Shown here piece after piece: positions 33,602-42,913 of a DNA stretch of 64,000 nt. Position numbers and translations under genes: made by a program. The notes under the pieces were generated by a model. It did no database searches. It saw only the letters and a list, made by a program, of their open reading frames with translations, and was not told the origin of the DNA. This DNA comes from Segatella copri (GTDB lineage Bacteria; Bacteroidota; Bacteroidia; Bacteroidales; Bacteroidaceae), in the NCBI RefSeq assembly GCF_002224675.1, contig NZ_NMPZ01000008.1, positions 90,242-154,241 of the forward strand. Reading direction: 5' to 3'. Within the stretch, counting starts at the first letter, position 1; every line of letters starts with the position of its first letter.

Positions 33602-35122
33602 TTATTGTTTTTTTGCCATTTCAGAGGCAAGGTTCACTAATGCTCTTTGAGACAGGTCTCCATACTCCTGGTTGTTACCCATCTGCTCTATAAACTCTCT
33701 GAGGATTTTGTCTCTCTGCTTGGCTTTCCAGTCCTTGGCCTTGATACCATGGGTAATATAGCCGATTGACTCTATGACTTCGGTTCTTGGATCTGTTGGA
33801 GACGGCTCTCGCTTTTTCAATTCCTTCTTGTCGAAGAGTTCAAGGAGAATCTTGTCCATGGTAGAATTTTGGAGAGCGATGCTGCGGATGGCACCCCATT
33901 GAGAAGAGAATTTGCCTTGTGAGAACAATGGCTTGTACATCTTGACAAAGTGGTTCACCTGTTCATAGATATAGACAGAAGAACTGTTCTTGTGCTTCTT
34001 TCTTGCCAGGAATGACAGCAGCGGTGTTCCTTCCAGTGCTCTTGTCTCTGTAGCCTGCGCTTTTGTCTTATGGGTGAGTTGAAGGGCTGTCTGACCATTT
34101 TCCCCTGCCTTTTGCAGCAGGTTCCATCCGTAGATGACCTTACCGAATCCCTCATTCTTATAGTTGCCTACATAGGAAGGAAGTTGTGATTCTGTTGGTG
34201 GTTCATGGAGCTTGACAACGAAGACACTGCCTTTTTCGATACCCACACGGTCGGCATCTCTGGTTTGGCGCTTGCCATTCCAAGGAGCATATTGGAAGGT
34301 TCTGATCTGTGACTTCTCCCAGTCGATTTCTCCATTGAGTCCCAGCATCTGGGCTGTTGGCTGGAAGGTTGGTGTTCCTGTTTCATCCAGGAAGATGAGT
34401 CTGCCGTCGGCATAGACTGTGATATAGCTGTTTCCATTGATAGAGAACAGGGATGGAGCTGATGGAATTTCCAGGAAGGAAGCTTTCGTGATTTCAATGA
34501 GGCCATACTGTGCTGTCTTGGATCTGCCCACATGTTTTCTTCCTGTCAGCTTTTCCTCAATGGCAGGGGCAATGGCTTCATCGTCTATCTCTACAGAGAA
34601 ATAGAACTCGCTTCCCTTCTCCAGTCCTTCATATCCGAACATCTGGCTGTCCTTGCTCTTGCGAAGGGTTCTGTCATAGGCGCTTTTGATGGCAAAGCTC
34701 TTCAGGCACTCTACAGCGTTAGCCTTGTTACCATCAAACTCATAGTAGCCTTCGCGGCATTGCTTGAGTTGCTGTGGTTGCCCCTTGGTACCGTTCTTGT
34801 CATCTGAACGGCTATAGAAATGATGGATATAGCTTTCCTCACTCAAGGACTTGAGTTTTGGGTAGAAGAGGGATGCCGGAATATGGAGGCTTCTTGTCTT
34901 GGCATCCTTGGATGCCGGGTGTGCGTCCCCGAATCTTACATGTCCGCTATGGAAGATTTCAGTCTGCTCCTTGATAGGGAAGCTCATATAGTCCTTGGCT
35001 ACGATGCCCAGGAAGCTGTTGCCAGGAATGAAGGTTAGGGATTCCTGGTTTCCTTCTGTGGCTGCTCGTTGGTTCAGAATGACATCTGAGAGCAGTTTAC
35101 ATTTAAATTGAAGAGTTTTCAT
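33602..35122 (-). CDS. csx10: Csx10-like Cas5-group RAMP of a type III-D-like complex
   Basis: 506 aa. Starts QFKCKLLSDVILNQRAATEG, then LTFIPGNSFLGIVAKDYM, RSLHIPASLFYPKLKSLSEE, GRSKTAQYGLIEITKASFLE near residue 205 and VGNYKNEGFGKVIYGWNLLQ near 320, a Cas5-like order with the glycine-rich loop. Length and position next to the Cas7 gene fit Csx10, the III-D protein that combines Cas5 and other functions and holds the crRNA 5' handle. The C-terminal ~150 residues are helical. It overlaps the cas7 stop by 4 nt. The subtype label is less certain than RAMP identity. Confidence 0.78.
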   Translation of the reverse strand: MKTLQFKCKLLSDVILNQRAATEGNQESLTFIPGNSFLGIVAKDYMSFPIKEQTEIFHSGHVRFGDAHPASKDAKTRSLHIPASLFYPKLKSLSEESYIHHFYSRSDDKNGTKGQPQQLKQCREGYYEFDGNKANAVECLKSFAIKSAYDRTLRKSKDSQMFGYEGLEKGSEFYFSVEIDDEAIAPAIEEKLTGRKHVGRSKTAQYGLIEITKASFLEIPSAPSLFSINGNSYITVYADGRLIFLDETGTPTFQPTAQMLGLNGEIDWEKSQIRTFQYAPWNGKRQTRDADRVGIEKGSVFVVKLHEPPTESQLPSYVGNYKNEGFGKVIYGWNLLQKAGENGQTALQLTHKTKAQATETRALEGTPLLSFLARKKHKNSSSVYIYEQVNHFVKMYKPLFSQGKFSSQWGAIRSIALQNSTMDKILLELFDKKELKKREPSPTDPRTEVIESIGYITHGIKAKDWKAKQRDKILREFIEQMGNNQEYGDLSQRALVNLASEMAKKQ

Positions 35123-35682
35123 GCCTTACCTCCTTTCTCAATACAGAATTTACATCTGCCCAGGCCTCTGTTTCTGCCTGTTCCCATATGCTTGATGAAG
35201 CCAAGTGCCGCTTCCAGTACGCTTTCCATGTCATCATCCACATAGAGGATTGTGCCATAGAGCGTGCATGGAATGGTGGTTTCTATGGTGCGAAGGCTAT
35301 GTTCCTGGGTGATTCCGTTTTTCTCGTCTATGGCTGTTGCCACCTTATTTATATATAGCAGGTCTTCCACATGGTTGGAAAGGATGCTTTTAGCCTCGTC
35401 CTCTTTGAGGGTAGCATTGGTGAAGAACAGGGTGCCGGATGGCAGCGCTTCTTCAGCGGTAGCTGCTTTGCCGAAGGCTTTCTCCAGGTTCATGTCCAGA
35501 CCTCTGAGGGCAGAATAGTCCTCTACAGCTTCTCGAATGAGGCCTTTGATCGTCTTGCCGGGAATAAATGGCAGACCATTGATGTCCTTGATGACGAGTG
35601 AATCGGCATCTGCACCGGCAGAGAGGCCAGATCCACAGTGCCATGGTGAAAAGAACTCTATTTTTATGGTTAAGTCTTTCAT
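35119..35682 (-). CDS. cas7: Csm3-like Cas7 (RAMP)
   Basis: 187 aa. A compact Cas7: SPWHCGSGLSAGADADSLV at the N-terminus with candidate catalytic Asp, LPFIPGKTIKGLIREAVEDY near residue 37 and the closing IKHMGTGRNRGLGRCKF glycine-rich loop near 160. Csm3/Cas7 proteins form the backbone over the crRNA and cut target RNA. It lies 5 nt from cas10 and overlaps the Csx10-like gene. Confidence 0.88.
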   Translation of the reverse strand: MKDLTIKIEFFSPWHCGSGLSAGADADSLVIKDINGLPFIPGKTIKGLIREAVEDYSALRGLDMNLEKAFGKAATAEEALPSGTLFFTNATLKEDEAKSILSNHVEDLLYINKVATAIDEKNGITQEHSLRTIETTIPCTLYGTILYVDDDMESVLEAALGFIKHMGTGRNRGLGRCKFCIEKGGKA

Positions 35683-35686
35683 TGCT

Positions 35687-37171
35687 TTATCTTTCCTTTG
35701 TTCTTTGGTTGAGAATTGTGTTTAAGTCCAGCAGATCCGCAGCAGGATAGAAAACATCTTCTGAAAGCGTTCTCTTCTGTGGGGTTGTGGCCTTTTGGAA
35801 AGTTTGCTTGGTAGAAGCAGAGAGCATAGCATAGCTGCGAGCGGCTGCCTGTTTGGCCATTTCCGTATTCTGGTGCATGGCGGTCATCCATTTTCTGATG
35901 CTGGTCTTGGCGGTGTTGCCCTCCTTGCCGTTGAGAATACTGCATGTATCCTCCAGCTCTTCTATCGTCCAGTATTCTTCCGTCTGGTGCAGGAAATAAG
36001 GTCCGAAGTTGAAGGAAAGTCCCTTTTGTGGGGTCTTTTCCTTCAGGATCATATTAGGATAGCTTTCAATGAAGCTTCCCTGTACCTTATAGAACATCAC
36101 ACTCGATGGTGCTACTGGGGCATCCTTTTGGATAAGAGGATCCTTTGAAACGATCTTGGCCTGGGTACATAGCGTCTCTGCCAGGTCATATCCATAGTGG
36201 AAAGGATAGGAAGACTTGATGAAGGCTATGCCTGCGCATGCAGTGAGTCCGTTATCTGCACCTAGCTTCTGCCTGGTGGCATTCTCAAACTCTTCAAGAT
36301 AGACCTTTACATAGTCGAGGGCTAGGCTTGCCTTGCATATCATGGTCATGTCATCTCCACCCAGTACTACAGGACGGAATGGGAAGATGCTTGACTCTTG
36401 TGTATAATCTTCTGCGGTATATACTTTTTTGAAGGCGGCTCGGGCTGCCTGGCAGGTAGCCTGGTTCAGCTTTTCTGAGAAATCTTTCAGCTTTTCCATG
36501 GAGCTGCTGAATTTGGACAGAATCTGTCCCAGACCATTACCGTCAGCATGAATGATGGCTACCCAGTCATTCTTGCCTGTGAGATCCTCGATGTTCAAGG
36601 CGATGTTCTTAGGAGAGAGATTCTTGATATGGAAACTCTTTTCTGCCAAGCTGATGGTTGCCTTGCCTCCGACGGAGAGGTTGCGTTTCTTTAGTGTTCC
36701 TTCATCCAGATATTCCTGACTTTCCTGTGTGATGGCAGGAAGTCCTGTGGTTCTTGAACGTTCTACGCCCATGAAACCTACGGTCATGCTTCTGGCTGGT
36801 TTGTTGCGTTGGATCTTCAGCTTTTTCTCCAGCAGGTCCATGCAGGAAGCGAAGTGAGTCTTGAGTTCTTCCTCCGTTACCTTTACCACAGCCTGGCTGA
36901 TGGTGATGCCAGGAGCTGCCAGCATCACGGTCTTAGGAAACTCCAGGACGGTTTTCTCGCATTCCTGGAGATCATCATAGACACATTTGATGTTGCCGGC
37001 TGCATTGATGATACGGGTAGCTCCTTGCAGGTAGTTGGATTCAAAGAGGGTGGTGCATATCTTTTCTACCAGCTCGCTGCCGCCGACGATGTCTTTGAGT
37101 GAGTTGGTTGAGAAGATAAAACCCTGGATACCCTGTATGGAGGCTCCATATATGTATTTGTTTTTCTCCAT
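35687..37171 (-). CDS. cas10: Cas10 (cyclase-competent, without HD domain)
   Basis: 494 aa, shorter than Cas10 with an HD nuclease; no HD motif is seen. The first Palm-like part begins YIYGASIQGIQGFIFSTNSL, and IHADGNGLGQILSKF near residue 210 carries metal-binding Asp. The intact GGDD (VVLGGDDMTMI) lies near residue 269, so synthesis of cyclic oligoadenylate on target binding is predicted. The two CARF-HEPN genes on the opposite strand are the natural receivers. First gene of the effector operon; its promoter shows no palindrome cassette. Confidence 0.92.
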   Translation of the reverse strand: MEKNKYIYGASIQGIQGFIFSTNSLKDIVGGSELVEKICTTLFESNYLQGATRIINAAGNIKCVYDDLQECEKTVLEFPKTVMLAAPGITISQAVVKVTEEELKTHFASCMDLLEKKLKIQRNKPARSMTVGFMGVERSRTTGLPAITQESQEYLDEGTLKKRNLSVGGKATISLAEKSFHIKNLSPKNIALNIEDLTGKNDWVAIIHADGNGLGQILSKFSSSMEKLKDFSEKLNQATCQAARAAFKKVYTAEDYTQESSIFPFRPVVLGGDDMTMICKASLALDYVKVYLEEFENATRQKLGADNGLTACAGIAFIKSSYPFHYGYDLAETLCTQAKIVSKDPLIQKDAPVAPSSVMFYKVQGSFIESYPNMILKEKTPQKGLSFNFGPYFLHQTEEYWTIEELEDTCSILNGKEGNTAKTSIRKWMTAMHQNTEMAKQAAARSYAMLSASTKQTFQKATTPQKRTLSEDVFYPAADLLDLNTILNQRTKER

Positions 37172-37293
37172 GTTATTTTGTTTTTACGGTTGTGGGTGTA
37201 AAAGTATAAAAAAAAGATGGTAAAAACTATTTTTTCTTCAAGAAAATGTTATTTATCGGATATTTTTTTGTATTTTCGCCAAAAAAATAAGAA
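37172..37293. promoter_or_regulatory. Divergent promoter region between cas10 and cas6
   Basis: Minus-strand TACTTTTA (37199-37206) lies before cas10, and TATTTTCG (37271-37278) before cas6; both are near-matches to the -7 pattern. No palindrome cassette or repeat is present, so the effector genes appear regulated apart from adaptation. Confidence 0.5.
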
Positions 37294-37989
37294 ATGGAAG
37301 CAACTAACATAGCCATCTTGAGATTTAAGGAAACCTTGAGCTCTACTGAACTCAGGTGTTTTCGTGGTGCCATCGTGGAATTGGCAGGCAGGGAAAATCC
37401 CTGTTTTCACAACCATGAGGCGAATGGGTTGAGATATGGATATCCTCTGGTACAGTACAAGGTAATTGATAATCATGTTTGTCTGATTGGAATAGCAGAA
37501 GCAGCCATGGCAGTGATGGCTCTGGTGGGAAAGTTTCCTATAAGTCTCATGATTGGAAAGAAGGAGATGGAGTTTCATGTACAGGATTGTACGCTTACTC
37601 CTTATTTTCCCAAAATAGAAGATGCCCCGAAGCTTTATCATCTGAGCAGTTATATCGGTCTTACTGATGAAAACTTCAAGAAATACCATTCCATGCTGGC
37701 TCTTACGGACAAGGTGATTTTTCTGGAGAAGGTCATCACAGGAAACATCCTTTCCTTTCTGAAGGGCATCGGCTATCATGCCGATGAGCAGATTGAATGT
37801 GCCATCACGGAGATGAAGGAGCCCAGGGAACAGAGCTACAAGCATGTGAAGTTTGATACTTTTGATCTGATGTTTGTCAGCAACATGGAACTGCCAGATG
37901 GCATTGCTCTGGGAAAAAGCGGAAGTGTGGGTTTTGGTACGCTTTCCAGAAAGGAACTTCCGGAGAAATTAAAAAACTTTAATCAGTAA
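37294..37989 (+). CDS. cas6: CRISPR RNA endonuclease Cas6-like
   Basis: 231 aa. The pattern LRCFRGAIVEL near residue 20, NPCFHNHEANGLRYGYPLVQYKV (split here: HNH then YPLVQYK) near 40 and LIGIAEA, ending with KSGSVGFGTL, matches the Cas6 group of Bacteroidota type III loci, with the glycine-rich loop near residue 210. Cas6 cuts the repeat in the array transcript to leave the 8-nt handle. It is the first gene of the plus-strand operon cas6 - CARF-HEPN 1 - WYL - CARF-HEPN 2, 4 nt ahead of the next gene. Confidence 0.85.
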   Translation: MEATNIAILRFKETLSSTELRCFRGAIVELAGRENPCFHNHEANGLRYGYPLVQYKVIDNHVCLIGIAEAAMAVMALVGKFPISLMIGKKEMEFHVQDCTLTPYFPKIEDAPKLYHLSSYIGLTDENFKKYHSMLALTDKVIFLEKVITGNILSFLKGIGYHADEQIECAITEMKEPREQSYKHVKFDTFDLMFVSNMELPDGIALGKSGSVGFGTLSRKELPEKLKNFNQ

Positions 37990-37993
37990 TATT

Positions 37994-39238
37994 ATGGCAA
38001 AGGTACTTATATCATTCATCGGTACAGGGCCTCTGGTGAACAAGGGGGCACAGGGAGAGGAGAAGTCTGCCCGAGAATATCGCAGGGCTTCCTATCATCT
38101 GGGTGAAGAGAACCTGGGTGAATACTCTTTCATGGCGGCTGCATTGTATGAAACTCAGAATATAGACAAGGTCATCTTGATCGGTACTGCCCATTGCATG
38201 TGGGAAGAGGTATATCGCTATTTTCAGGAGAAGAACGGCGGTGTGATCGATGAGGATGTGTATTGTGAGATAGCAGAGCATTGTGAAGCTGCCACCAGCA
38301 AGAGTGATCTGTTTATTCCGCATGTCAAGGAGATAGAGGCAGCTATTGGAAAGGATGCACATCTGGCATTGATAAGATATGGTGTGAATGAGGAGGAAAT
38401 CAATGAGAACATCAACATCATCCTGCAGTTGAATAAATTGCTCTCCACGGGAGACGAACTCATAGTGGATGTCACCCATTCTTTCCGTTCATTGCCTATT
38501 ACCATCATGAACCTGCTTCTTTATCTGAAGAATGTCAGCAGCAAGAATATCAAGATCTCTCATATATATTATAGCATGATTGAGATGAACAAGGAGTATG
38601 GTTATGCTCCGATTGTGGATCTGAAGAAAATCCTCAAGCTCAATGACTGGATTGTGGGAGCCATGGCCTTCAAGCAGTATGGCAATGCCTATCAGATTGC
38701 AGGCTTGCTTCAGCAGGAGGACACGGATGTGACCAATCGTTTGAAGCATTTCTCGGATGTGATGAATCTCAACCATCTATATGCGATCTCTCAGGAGACC
38801 CAGTCTTTGAGAGCTTTGATGAAAAAGGATTTTGATTCTATGCTACCTGAAATGATCGTGAAACCGGTTGTGAAGGATTTCCTGAATAACTTCAAGGGAA
38901 CGGAGCAGAATCCTGCGCTTTTCCAGTATCAGCTGGCCCAGTGGCAATTCAAGCACATGAACTATACGGCAGCCTTGATTTCCTTGCAGGAGAGCATCCT
39001 TTCCTATGCATGTCAGACCGCAAATCACGATCCTTTTGATAAGGATGAACGACAGAGTATCAAGGATGTGATTTGCAGTGACAAGGAATTCATACCATTT
39101 GAGCTGAGAGGAGTATATTTCGAGATTACCAAAAACCGAAATGTCGTGGCTCATGCCCTGGAGAGTAATTTCTCTTCGGGCAAGATCATTGAAAGTTTAA
39201 GAACATCGCTTGTTACGGCGGGAAAATATATTAAGTAA
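37994..39238 (+). CDS. CARF-HEPN ribonuclease 1 (Csx1/TIGR02221-like)
   Basis: 414 aa. The N-terminal CARF Rossmann domain shows VLISFIGTG at the start, KVILIGTAHCMW near residue 58 and ELIVDVTHSFRSLPITIM near 152, the ligand-binding loop. The C-terminal part is helical and contains RNVVAH near residue 385, the HEPN RxxxxH catalytic motif. Such proteins are RNases switched on by cyclic oligoadenylate from Cas10 and cleave RNA broadly. Here it is 4 nt after cas6. Confidence 0.88.
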   Translation: MAKVLISFIGTGPLVNKGAQGEEKSAREYRRASYHLGEENLGEYSFMAAALYETQNIDKVILIGTAHCMWEEVYRYFQEKNGGVIDEDVYCEIAEHCEAATSKSDLFIPHVKEIEAAIGKDAHLALIRYGVNEEEINENINIILQLNKLLSTGDELIVDVTHSFRSLPITIMNLLLYLKNVSSKNIKISHIYYSMIEMNKEYGYAPIVDLKKILKLNDWIVGAMAFKQYGNAYQIAGLLQQEDTDVTNRLKHFSDVMNLNHLYAISQETQSLRALMKKDFDSMLPEMIVKPVVKDFLNNFKGTEQNPALFQYQLAQWQFKHMNYTAALISLQESILSYACQTANHDPFDKDERQSIKDVICSDKEFIPFELRGVYFEITKNRNVVAHALESNFSSGKIIESLRTSLVTAGKYIK

Positions 39239-39249
39239 TAAAGGGGATT

Positions 39250-40275
39250 ATGGGAAAGAATATTATGACATATCAGAAGCGCTTGAATCTCATAGATGAA
39301 TGTCTGCGCAGGTTTGACCATCCGATGAATATCAAGGAAATTCAGGAATACTGTAATCAGAGGCTGAACAGGAAATTCACGGATCGTACTTATCGATATG
39401 ACCTGGAAAAAATAGAAATGGAGAATGAGATAAGTTATCGTGTGACCGTTATTAATGGTTTTCAGTGCTTTACGTATGCTGACGAGAGCTTTTCTATTAA
39501 TAACAATGCTGTTGTCAACCAGGTTGATTTATGCAATTTCCGTAAGATAAAAGAAGCATTGGGTGATTTCCTAGGATTGGGCTTAGAGTCTTCTTTAACT
39601 ACCATGACTGATGAAATCAACAAGTTTCTTGGCTATGATGAGCAGCAGCGTCCTATTATTTCTTTTGAGAAGGTTGTACTGGAGTCTCATGGTAAAATTA
39701 AGCCTCATGATTTGCTGGAGCCTTTGCTCAAGGCTATCATACAGCATCAGACCATGGATATAAAATATGAGGTTCCAGGAAGAGGTAAGCGTGAGTGGAC
39801 CGTGTTCCCTCAGTTTCTCAAGCAGTATAATCAGCGCTGGTATCTCATTGCCACCAGGCACAGAGATGAGGTAGAGGGAAAGCTCTACAATCTGGCATTG
39901 GATAGAATTCGCAAGATGGAGGCTAATCAGCATATTCCTTACAAGGAGTGTGGTATTGATTTTTCTGACTTCTTTGAGGATGTTGTAGGTGTAACAAAAC
40001 CGGATGGTGCTGAGCCTATAGAGGTGAAGTTGCGAATTGACCGTGGTGAGTATCCTTACATAGAGAGTAAGCCTATTCATACTTCTCAGAAAATAGATTC
40101 TGAACACAAAGAAGACAAGGATTATGTTTACGTGTCTTTAACTGTTTATGACAACTTTGAGCTGAGAAGCAAAATCTTGTCATATGGAAGCAAGGTTACA
40201 GTCATGGAGCCAAAGAGTTTGAGAGATAAGCTTGTTCATGATTTGAAGAAGTCTCTTGAAAATTATCAGGATTAA
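39250..40275 (+). CDS. WYL-domain transcriptional regulator
   Basis: 341 aa. An N-terminal winged helix (MTYQKRLNLIDECLRRFDH, then FTDRTYRYDLEKIEMEN) is followed by the WYL domain around residue 155-235 (VFPQFLKQYNQRWYLIATRH, LYNLALDRIRKM) and a C-terminal part that ends in YGSKVTVMEPKSLRDKL. WYL regulators bind ligands, often nucleotides or nucleic acids, and control defence genes. It sits between the two CARF-HEPN genes. It may control this operon or the palindrome cassettes; neither is shown by sequence. Confidence 0.85.
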   Translation: MGKNIMTYQKRLNLIDECLRRFDHPMNIKEIQEYCNQRLNRKFTDRTYRYDLEKIEMENEISYRVTVINGFQCFTYADESFSINNNAVVNQVDLCNFRKIKEALGDFLGLGLESSLTTMTDEINKFLGYDEQQRPIISFEKVVLESHGKIKPHDLLEPLLKAIIQHQTMDIKYEVPGRGKREWTVFPQFLKQYNQRWYLIATRHRDEVEGKLYNLALDRIRKMEANQHIPYKECGIDFSDFFEDVVGVTKPDGAEPIEVKLRIDRGEYPYIESKPIHTSQKIDSEHKEDKDYVYVSLTVYDNFELRSKILSYGSKVTVMEPKSLRDKLVHDLKKSLENYQD

Positions 40276-40280
40276 GCTTT

Positions 40281-41579
40281 ATGGGTAGAAGAGTTTTTTT
40301 ATCTGTCTTGGGAGTGGCTTTCTATGAGACATGCCGCTACCGAAAGGATGATTTCACAGGAAGTGAGACTCTTTTTGTGCAGAAGAGTTTACTCGAATAT
40401 CTACAGCAGCAGGAGAATTGGGGAGGTGAAAACGACCTGGTTCTTATGCTTCTGACGGATTTGGCAAGGCAGAACAACTGGGACAAGAATCTGGAGACCC
40501 GTTTCTGTGCCAAGCTCAAGAAGGAGGTTGCATATCAGGGATTGGAGAAGATATTGCTGGATATGAATCTCTCCTATCAGGATATAGCTATTCCGGATGG
40601 TAAGGATAGTGATCAGATGTGGGAGATTTTTGAAGTTATCTTTGATGAGCTTCAGGAGGGTGACGAACTGTATCTTGACATCACCAATAGCTTTCGTTAT
40701 CTTCCCATGCTGCTGGTGGTGCTTGTCAACTATGCCAAGCTGCTCAAGAATGTTAAGGTGAAGGCCATCTTTTATGGCTATTACGAGGCGCGTGACAAGG
40801 AGAGCAACATTGCACCTATCATGGATCTGCTTCCTCTTTCTGTTTTGCAGGACTGGACGTTGGCTGCTTCGGATTATCTGCGATACGGTCAGGTGCAGAA
40901 GCTCTATGAATTGTCGGAATCATCACTTCTTCCAATCTTGAAGAATACAGAAACCCGCACTAAGGACACTGAGATGTTGCGTGCCTTTGTCCGGAAGTTG
41001 AAGGAAATGGTGGAGGAACGAACCACCTGTCGGGGGTATGCCATTGTGGATAGCAAGAACGTGTGGAATCTGAAGCGCACTGCAGGTGGAATACAGAAAG
41101 TGACGATTGTTCAGCTCAAGCCTATCTTTGAAAAGATCAAGCAGTCGTTGAATGATTTTGATGCCAAGGAGAATGTACTGAACTGTATCAAGGCTGCCAA
41201 GTGGTGCTGTGCCAACAAGCTTTATCAGCAGGCTACGACCATGTTGGAAGAAGGTCTAGGTACTTTCCTGTGCTGTCATTATCAGCTTGACTATCGTAAC
41301 AAGGTTTGTCGCGATGCAGTGTTCAGCTGCATTGCTATCAAGACACAGAATAAGAATACTGATGGTCTGGAGACTACTAATGAGTTCGTTGCGAAAATCC
41401 TGGCAGATGATAGTGTTTGGGGGAACAAGGAATTTGTGACTATCTTGCAGCAGGTGGTTGAATTACGCAATGATTACAACCATGCAGGATTCAAAGACAA
41501 TCCTTTTTCTGCTCAGACGATCATTGGTAGGGTAGAGCAACTACTGGATGGAATTGAGGATGTCTTGTCTGAGATATAG
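40281..41579 (+). CDS. CARF-HEPN ribonuclease 2 (TIGR02221-like)
   Basis: 432 aa, distantly related to CARF-HEPN 1. The CARF part opens VFLSVLGVAFYETCRYRK and has LYLDITNSFRYLPMLLVVL near residue 130. The HEPN end holds RNDYNH near residue 398, the RxxxxH motif. It lies 5 nt after the WYL gene. A pair of different CARF-HEPN proteins may answer to different cyclic oligoadenylate sizes. The helical middle carries several Cys. Confidence 0.86.
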   Translation: MGRRVFLSVLGVAFYETCRYRKDDFTGSETLFVQKSLLEYLQQQENWGGENDLVLMLLTDLARQNNWDKNLETRFCAKLKKEVAYQGLEKILLDMNLSYQDIAIPDGKDSDQMWEIFEVIFDELQEGDELYLDITNSFRYLPMLLVVLVNYAKLLKNVKVKAIFYGYYEARDKESNIAPIMDLLPLSVLQDWTLAASDYLRYGQVQKLYELSESSLLPILKNTETRTKDTEMLRAFVRKLKEMVEERTTCRGYAIVDSKNVWNLKRTAGGIQKVTIVQLKPIFEKIKQSLNDFDAKENVLNCIKAAKWCCANKLYQQATTMLEEGLGTFLCCHYQLDYRNKVCRDAVFSCIAIKTQNKNTDGLETTNEFVAKILADDSVWGNKEFVTILQQVVELRNDYNHAGFKDNPFSAQTIIGRVEQLLDGIEDVLSEI

Positions 41580-41720
41580 GATTTGGTAGCATCATTTTAA
41601 ATGGTTTTAGGGGCTGTTTAAAGTGGTGCTTTTGTTTTGTGGAGTATTGGGATGGTTGATGTTTGTGAAGAGGTGTTAATACCAAGAGCATATTTACTTA
41701 GATATTTAAGAATAATTGGC

Positions 41721-41851
41721 TTGCATATCTCGAAAAATAGTCGTACCTTTGCACTCGCTAATAAAAAGTTAATTTTCGGTTAAGAAAGGTAAAAAATTGT
41801 TTAGCTGAGTTCTTTAACTTATTGATAATCAGAATAGTCTTATAAGGCCGA
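41721..41851 (+). promoter_or_regulatory. Leader and promoter of CRISPR array 3
   Basis: TTG (41721-41723), 20 nt, TACCTTTG (41744-41751), then the shared leader, nearly identical to that of array 1. It follows CARF-HEPN 2 by ~140 nt. Confidence 0.8.
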
Positions 41852-42913
41852 GTACGAGACCATCGTCCACTACAACAAGGATTAAGACAAGTTTTGCGTG
41901 CTTTGTTGAGCTCAGTTAAAACCTGTACGAGACCATCGTCCACTACAACAAGGATTAAGACTTGCCGCCGCCAAATGTTACGTTGCCGTCTTTGTCGTAC
42001 GAGACCATCGTCCACTACAACAAGGATTAAGACGTAAAGGAATAACCGGCTAAACTCGGCTTAACTAAAGTACGAGACCATCGTCCACTACAACAAGGAT
42101 TAAGACCTTTCATAATTATAATAATTTGAATTGATAAATAAACGTACGAGACCATCGTCCACTACAACAAGGATTAAGACAGTCTTCTACTGATACATTT
42201 TGTTCTCCGAGACAGTGTACGAGACCATCGTCCACTACAACAAGGATTAAGACGCGTTAAACGATTAGTTGGTACACGACCAACAGCAGTGTACGAGACC
42301 ATCGTCCACTACAACAAGGATTAAGACAGTAAGTCCCATTGCAACATAGCAAACTCCAGGTGCGTACGAGACCATCGTCCACTACAACAAGGATTAAGAC
42401 GCTTCCTGGACAATATTAATAGTTGCACCACTAAGAAGTACGAGACCATCGTCCACTACAACAAGGATTAAGACCTGCGAATGATCATAATATCGAACTC
42501 GTGAATAGCATGTACGAGACCATCGTCCACTACAACAAGGATTAAGACTTGTATGGCATTGAAGGCAAAGGAGACTTCTTTCTTGGTAAGAGACCATCTT
42601 CCACTACAACATGGATTAAGACACATCTGTCCACTGCTGCTTTGTTCCGTTGATGGTGTACGAGACCATCTTCCACTACAACAAGGATTAAGACATTTCA
42701 CCCTTATCGTTGGTGACATCTGCCATACGTACTAGACCATCTTCCACTACAATAAGGATTAAGATCGGCAAACAATGCCACGAAAATCTTCTTCTTCATA
42801 AGTACGAGACCATTGTCCACTATAATAAGGATTAAGACATCTCTGCAGACCGATAGTCATAGTTTGCGGTACGACGTTTGGGACCATCTTCCATTATAAC
42901 ATGGTTAAAGTAC
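41852..42913 (+). CRISPR. CRISPR array 3: 15 repeats, 14 spacers
   Basis: The first ten repeats are uniform in the ATCGTCCACTACAACAAGG form; from repeat 11 (42586) they decay (GTAAGAGACC, CATGGATTAAG, GTACTAGACC, TATAATAAGG), and the last (42869-42913) is degenerate with an insertion. Spacers at 42695, 42766 and 42839 include on the complement an ATG with an open frame. The spacer at 42034 is a synonymous variant of one in array 2. Confidence 0.96.

Noticed and set aside
35687..37171. Assignment as subtype III-B (Cmr)
   Set aside because: No Cmr1, Cmr4, Cmr5 or Cmr6-like order; the Csx10-like, double Cas7 and TIGR03986-like genes point to a III-D-like set.
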